A stretch of DNA of 64,000 nucleotides, from contig OX453282.1 in the NCBI GenBank assembly GCA_949710005.1, positions 20,813,664 through 20,877,663 on the forward strand. The letters run 5' to 3'. The notes under the pieces are model-generated. The model was not told where the DNA came from and ran no database searches. It saw nothing but the letters and a program-made list of their open reading frames with translations. Source of the DNA: Ricordea florida (lineage: Eukaryota > Cnidaria > Anthozoa > Corallimorpharia > Ricordeidae). Below are positions 63,990 to 64,000 of the stretch, piece after piece (positions within the stretch are counted from its first letter, which is position 1; each line of letters begins with the position of its first letter). The translations under genes and the position numbers were made by a program.

Positions 63990-64000
63990 AAATATAATCA

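Noticed and set aside
1-64000. CRISPR array, operons or other prokaryotic features
   Set aside because: Spliced genes, SINEs and eukaryotic transposons throughout. The tandem arrays have no unique spacers.

Overview
This is eukaryotic, almost certainly metazoan, DNA. It is AT-rich and intron-rich, has GT-AG introns, and is packed with transposable elements. The mix suggests a cnidarian, most likely a stony coral: PIF-Harbinger elements with Myb-like partner genes, a Penelope-like element, tRNA-derived SINEs, many small palindromic MITEs and long foldback elements. That assignment is inference from repeat style, not a database match.

The only clear host gene is on the minus strand, from 60087 down to 37163. 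It is the 3' part of a receptor-type protein tyrosine phosphatase. I could place 21 exons whose splice phases all agree and give one open frame of 814 complete codons plus a stop. They encode a fibronectin-III-like and membrane-proximal extracellular piece, one transmembrane helix, a juxtamembrane segment, a catalytic domain D1 with all key motifs, and a second domain D2 with altered catalytic motifs. The ectodomain start lies beyond the right edge of the window. Its introns hold MITEs, SINEs, a Helitron fragment, minisatellites and trinucleotide tracts.

The left 37 kb carries no convincing host gene. From left to right it holds: a dispersed repeat whose inverted partner sits at 35955-36966, with a hAT-like MITE inside the left copy; a nested palindrome (1572-5561) containing a SINE, a second foldback and a Harbinger derivative; a 5'-truncated LINE (5562-7676) interrupted by a 522-bp palindromic insert; a short tandem satellite; a Harbinger transposase remnant; a 1.4-kb terminal-inverted-repeat element; a 3.6-kb foldback flanked by TTAA (14983-18570); AT-rich sequence with small palindromes and a few unassigned ORFs; an exact 297-bp tandem duplication; a Penelope-like remnant on the minus strand; and a complete-looking PIF-Harbinger transposon (31257-34370) with a Myb/SANT gene and an intact DDE transposase in convergent orientation.

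The right edge (60196-64000) holds an AT-rich, broken open frame of unknown family, made of repeated modules. A second PIF-Harbinger transposon (60676-63851) has split it. That transposon keeps an intact two-exon Myb gene but has an internally deleted transposase. In each Harbinger element the Myb-like protein and the transposase are expected to act together, the former in end binding or nuclear import and the latter in cutting and joining.
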